A stretch of DNA of 57,301 nucleotides from NCBI GenBank assembly GCA_949288955.1, contig CASEMS010000028.1, positions 1-57,301 of the forward strand, in the 5' to 3' direction. The translations under genes were made by a program, and so were the position numbers. The DNA is from an uncultured Lentisphaeraceae bacterium (lineage in GTDB: Bacteria > Verrucomicrobiota > Kiritimatiellia > RFP12 > DVOR01). The notes under the pieces are model-generated. The model ran no database searches. It worked only from the letters and a program-made list of their open reading frames with translations, and had not been told where the DNA came from. This document shows, piece after piece, positions 56,433 to 57,301 of this stretch (positions within the stretch are counted from its first letter, which is position 1; each line of letters begins with the position of its first letter).

Positions 56433-56467
56433 AAAAAAAGCCCCCGACCGGAGGGTCGGGGGCTTTT
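56433..56467 (-). terminator. Rho-independent terminator of the F-ATPase operon
   Basis: AAAAGCCCCCGACC and its complement form a 14-bp stem with loop GGAG, followed on the minus strand by a T run. It is 18 bp after the atpC stop. Confidence 0.92.
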
Positions 56468-56484
56468 GGTCACGCGGGCGCGGG

Positions 56485-56754
56485 TCAGACGGCGAGGCGG
56501 GCGAGGGGGGTGAGGAGCGTCACCGCCCCCTCCCGGTCGACGACGAGGATGGCGCGGGAGGTGCGGAAGGTGACCCACTCGCCGCCTTGGCGGATGCGCA
56601 TGAGGCCGGGGGGGCAGGCGGCGATCATGGGCTCATGGCGGGCCATGACGCCGAGCTTGCCCTCGGCGGTGGAGACTTCCACCTCGGTGATGTCGTCGCC
56701 TTCGACGAAGATGCCGGAGGGGGTCTGGATTCGGAAGTGGAAGGGGGTGTCCAT
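56485..56754 (-). CDS. atpC: F-type ATP synthase epsilon subunit, short form
   Basis: An 89-residue epsilon subunit that couples the rotor to the catalytic head. The beta-sandwich N-domain is complete (FHFRIQTPSGIFVEGDDITEV, GKLGVMARHEPMIAACPPG). The C-terminal helical hairpin, which inhibits ATP hydrolysis in longer homologues (about 130-140 residues), is missing. Short forms are known in other phyla. The start is 3 bp after the atpD stop, and a terminator follows. Confidence 0.92.
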   Translation of the reverse strand: MDTPFHFRIQTPSGIFVEGDDITEVEVSTAEGKLGVMARHEPMIAACPPGLMRIRQGGEWVTFRTSRAILVVDREGAVTLLTPLARLAV

Positions 56755-56757
56755 GCG

Positions 56758-57301
56758 TTACTTCTCCGCGGCGAGTTTGCGGGCCTTCTCGCGGACGTCG
56801 TCGATGGAGCCGGCCATGTAAAAGGCGGCCTCGGGGAGGTCGTCGCACTTGCCGTCGAGGACCTCGGCGAAGGAGCGGATGGTGTCCTCGAGCTTGACGA
56901 ACTGGCCGGGGATGCCGCTGAACTTCTCGGCGACGTGGAAGGGCTGGGAGAGGAGGCGCTCGACCTTGCGGGCGCGGGCGACGGTCATCTTGTCGCTCTC
57001 GCTCAGCTCATCCATGCCGAGGATGGCGATGATGTCCTTGAGCTCCTTGGCGCGCTGGAGGAGCTGCTGGACGCCGTTGGCGACGCGCATGTGCTCCTCG
57101 CCGACGATCTCGGGGGCGAGCATGGAGGAGGTGGAGGTGAGGGGGTCGACGGCGGGGTAGATGCCCTTCTCCACGATGGCGCGGGAGAGCTCGGTGGTGG
57201 CGTCGAGGTGGGCGTTGGTGGTGGCGGGGGCGGGGTCGGTGTAGTCGTCTGCGGGGACGTAGACGGCCTGGACGGAGGTGATGGAGCCGGCCTTGGTGGA
57301 G
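56758..57301 (-). CDS. atpD: F-type ATP synthase beta subunit, C-terminal part
   Basis: The reading frame continues past the window edge, so only the last 180 residues are seen. They begin in [20 protein letters not shown] and continue through [23 protein letters not shown] (just after the catalytic head) and the C-terminal domain [20 protein letters not shown] and [13 protein letters not shown]. All are hallmark beta-subunit sequences. The catalytic Walker motifs lie outside the window. Confidence 0.97.
   Translation of the reverse strand, partial: STKAGSITSVQAVYVPADDYTDPAPATTNAHLDATTELSRAIVEKGIYPAVDPLTSTSSMLAPEIVGEEHMRVANGVQQLLQRAKELKDIIAILGMDELSESDKMTVARARKVERLLSQPFHVAEKFSGIPGQFVKLEDTIRSFAEVLDGKCDDLPEAAFYMAGSIDDVREKARKLAAEK

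Noticed and set aside
56758-57174. A complete short gene starting at an internal Met
   Set aside because: The frame stays open to the window edge and encodes beta-subunit sequence before that Met, so it is the end of atpD.

Overview
The window is 57.3 kb of GC-rich (about two-thirds G+C by eye) bacterial chromosome. Three things suggest a member of the PVC group, most likely Verrucomicrobiota/Kiritimatiellota or a relative: a five-gene pilus locus in the same order as Akkermansia Amuc_1098-Amuc_1102, a PEP-CTERM surface protein, and very large secreted repeat proteins of the kind common in Kiritimatiellota and Lentisphaerota. The assignment is an inference; there is no rRNA in the window.

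Layout. 260-8192 (minus): pilus-like operon with a secretin, two membrane-anchored pilus-complex proteins, a PilM-PilN fusion and a small secreted protein, with its own promoter and terminator. 8189-12176 (minus): envelope polysaccharide operon (O-antigen ligase-like, rfbA, rfbC, TPR protein). 12177-13184: a repeat-filled gap. 13185-22553 (plus): a lower-GC cluster of two small membrane proteins and a BspA-type leucine-rich-repeat surface protein. It is followed after 3 bp by a GC-rich pair, a large secreted protein ending in a dockerin-like segment and a small secreted protein carrying a cohesin-like domain. 22828-31741 (plus): housekeeping run gatC-gatA-gatB, tRNA-Leu(UAA), grpE-dnaJ, purB, then two polysaccharide pyruvyl transferase family genes and a bidirectional terminator. 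31753-34992 (minus): recA and an unrecognised 690-residue protein. 35005-38160 (plus): HAD phosphatase, HIT protein, TIM-barrel isomerase, a 66-residue membrane protein and a rhomboid protease. 38593-39537 (minus): a PEP-CTERM protein with a long structured mRNA leader, bracketed by duplicated composite repeats. 40295-46114 (minus): queD, two DEAD-box helicases, and an amino-acid ABC transporter whose binding protein and permease are fused. 46575-53276 (minus): one 2175-residue secreted protein. 53507-57301 (minus): uvrC, a lone YejB-like permease, and the end of the F-ATPase operon (atpC, partial atpD).

Three themes run through the window. First, much of the gene content serves the cell surface: pilus, O-antigen, pyruvylation, LRR and cohesin/dockerin proteins, PEP-CTERM, giant adhesin-like protein. 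Second, nearly every transcription unit starts from an extended -10 element (TGnTATAMT or TGCTAAACT) rather than a good -35, and two genes appear leaderless or nearly so. Third, almost every intergenic gap is built from a shared vocabulary of repeats: an 81-bp palindrome, a 14-bp GGATCGGCGGCTGA core, a triple-hairpin element, and iterated 8- or 9-mers, several arranged head-to-head so that they could form long hairpins.
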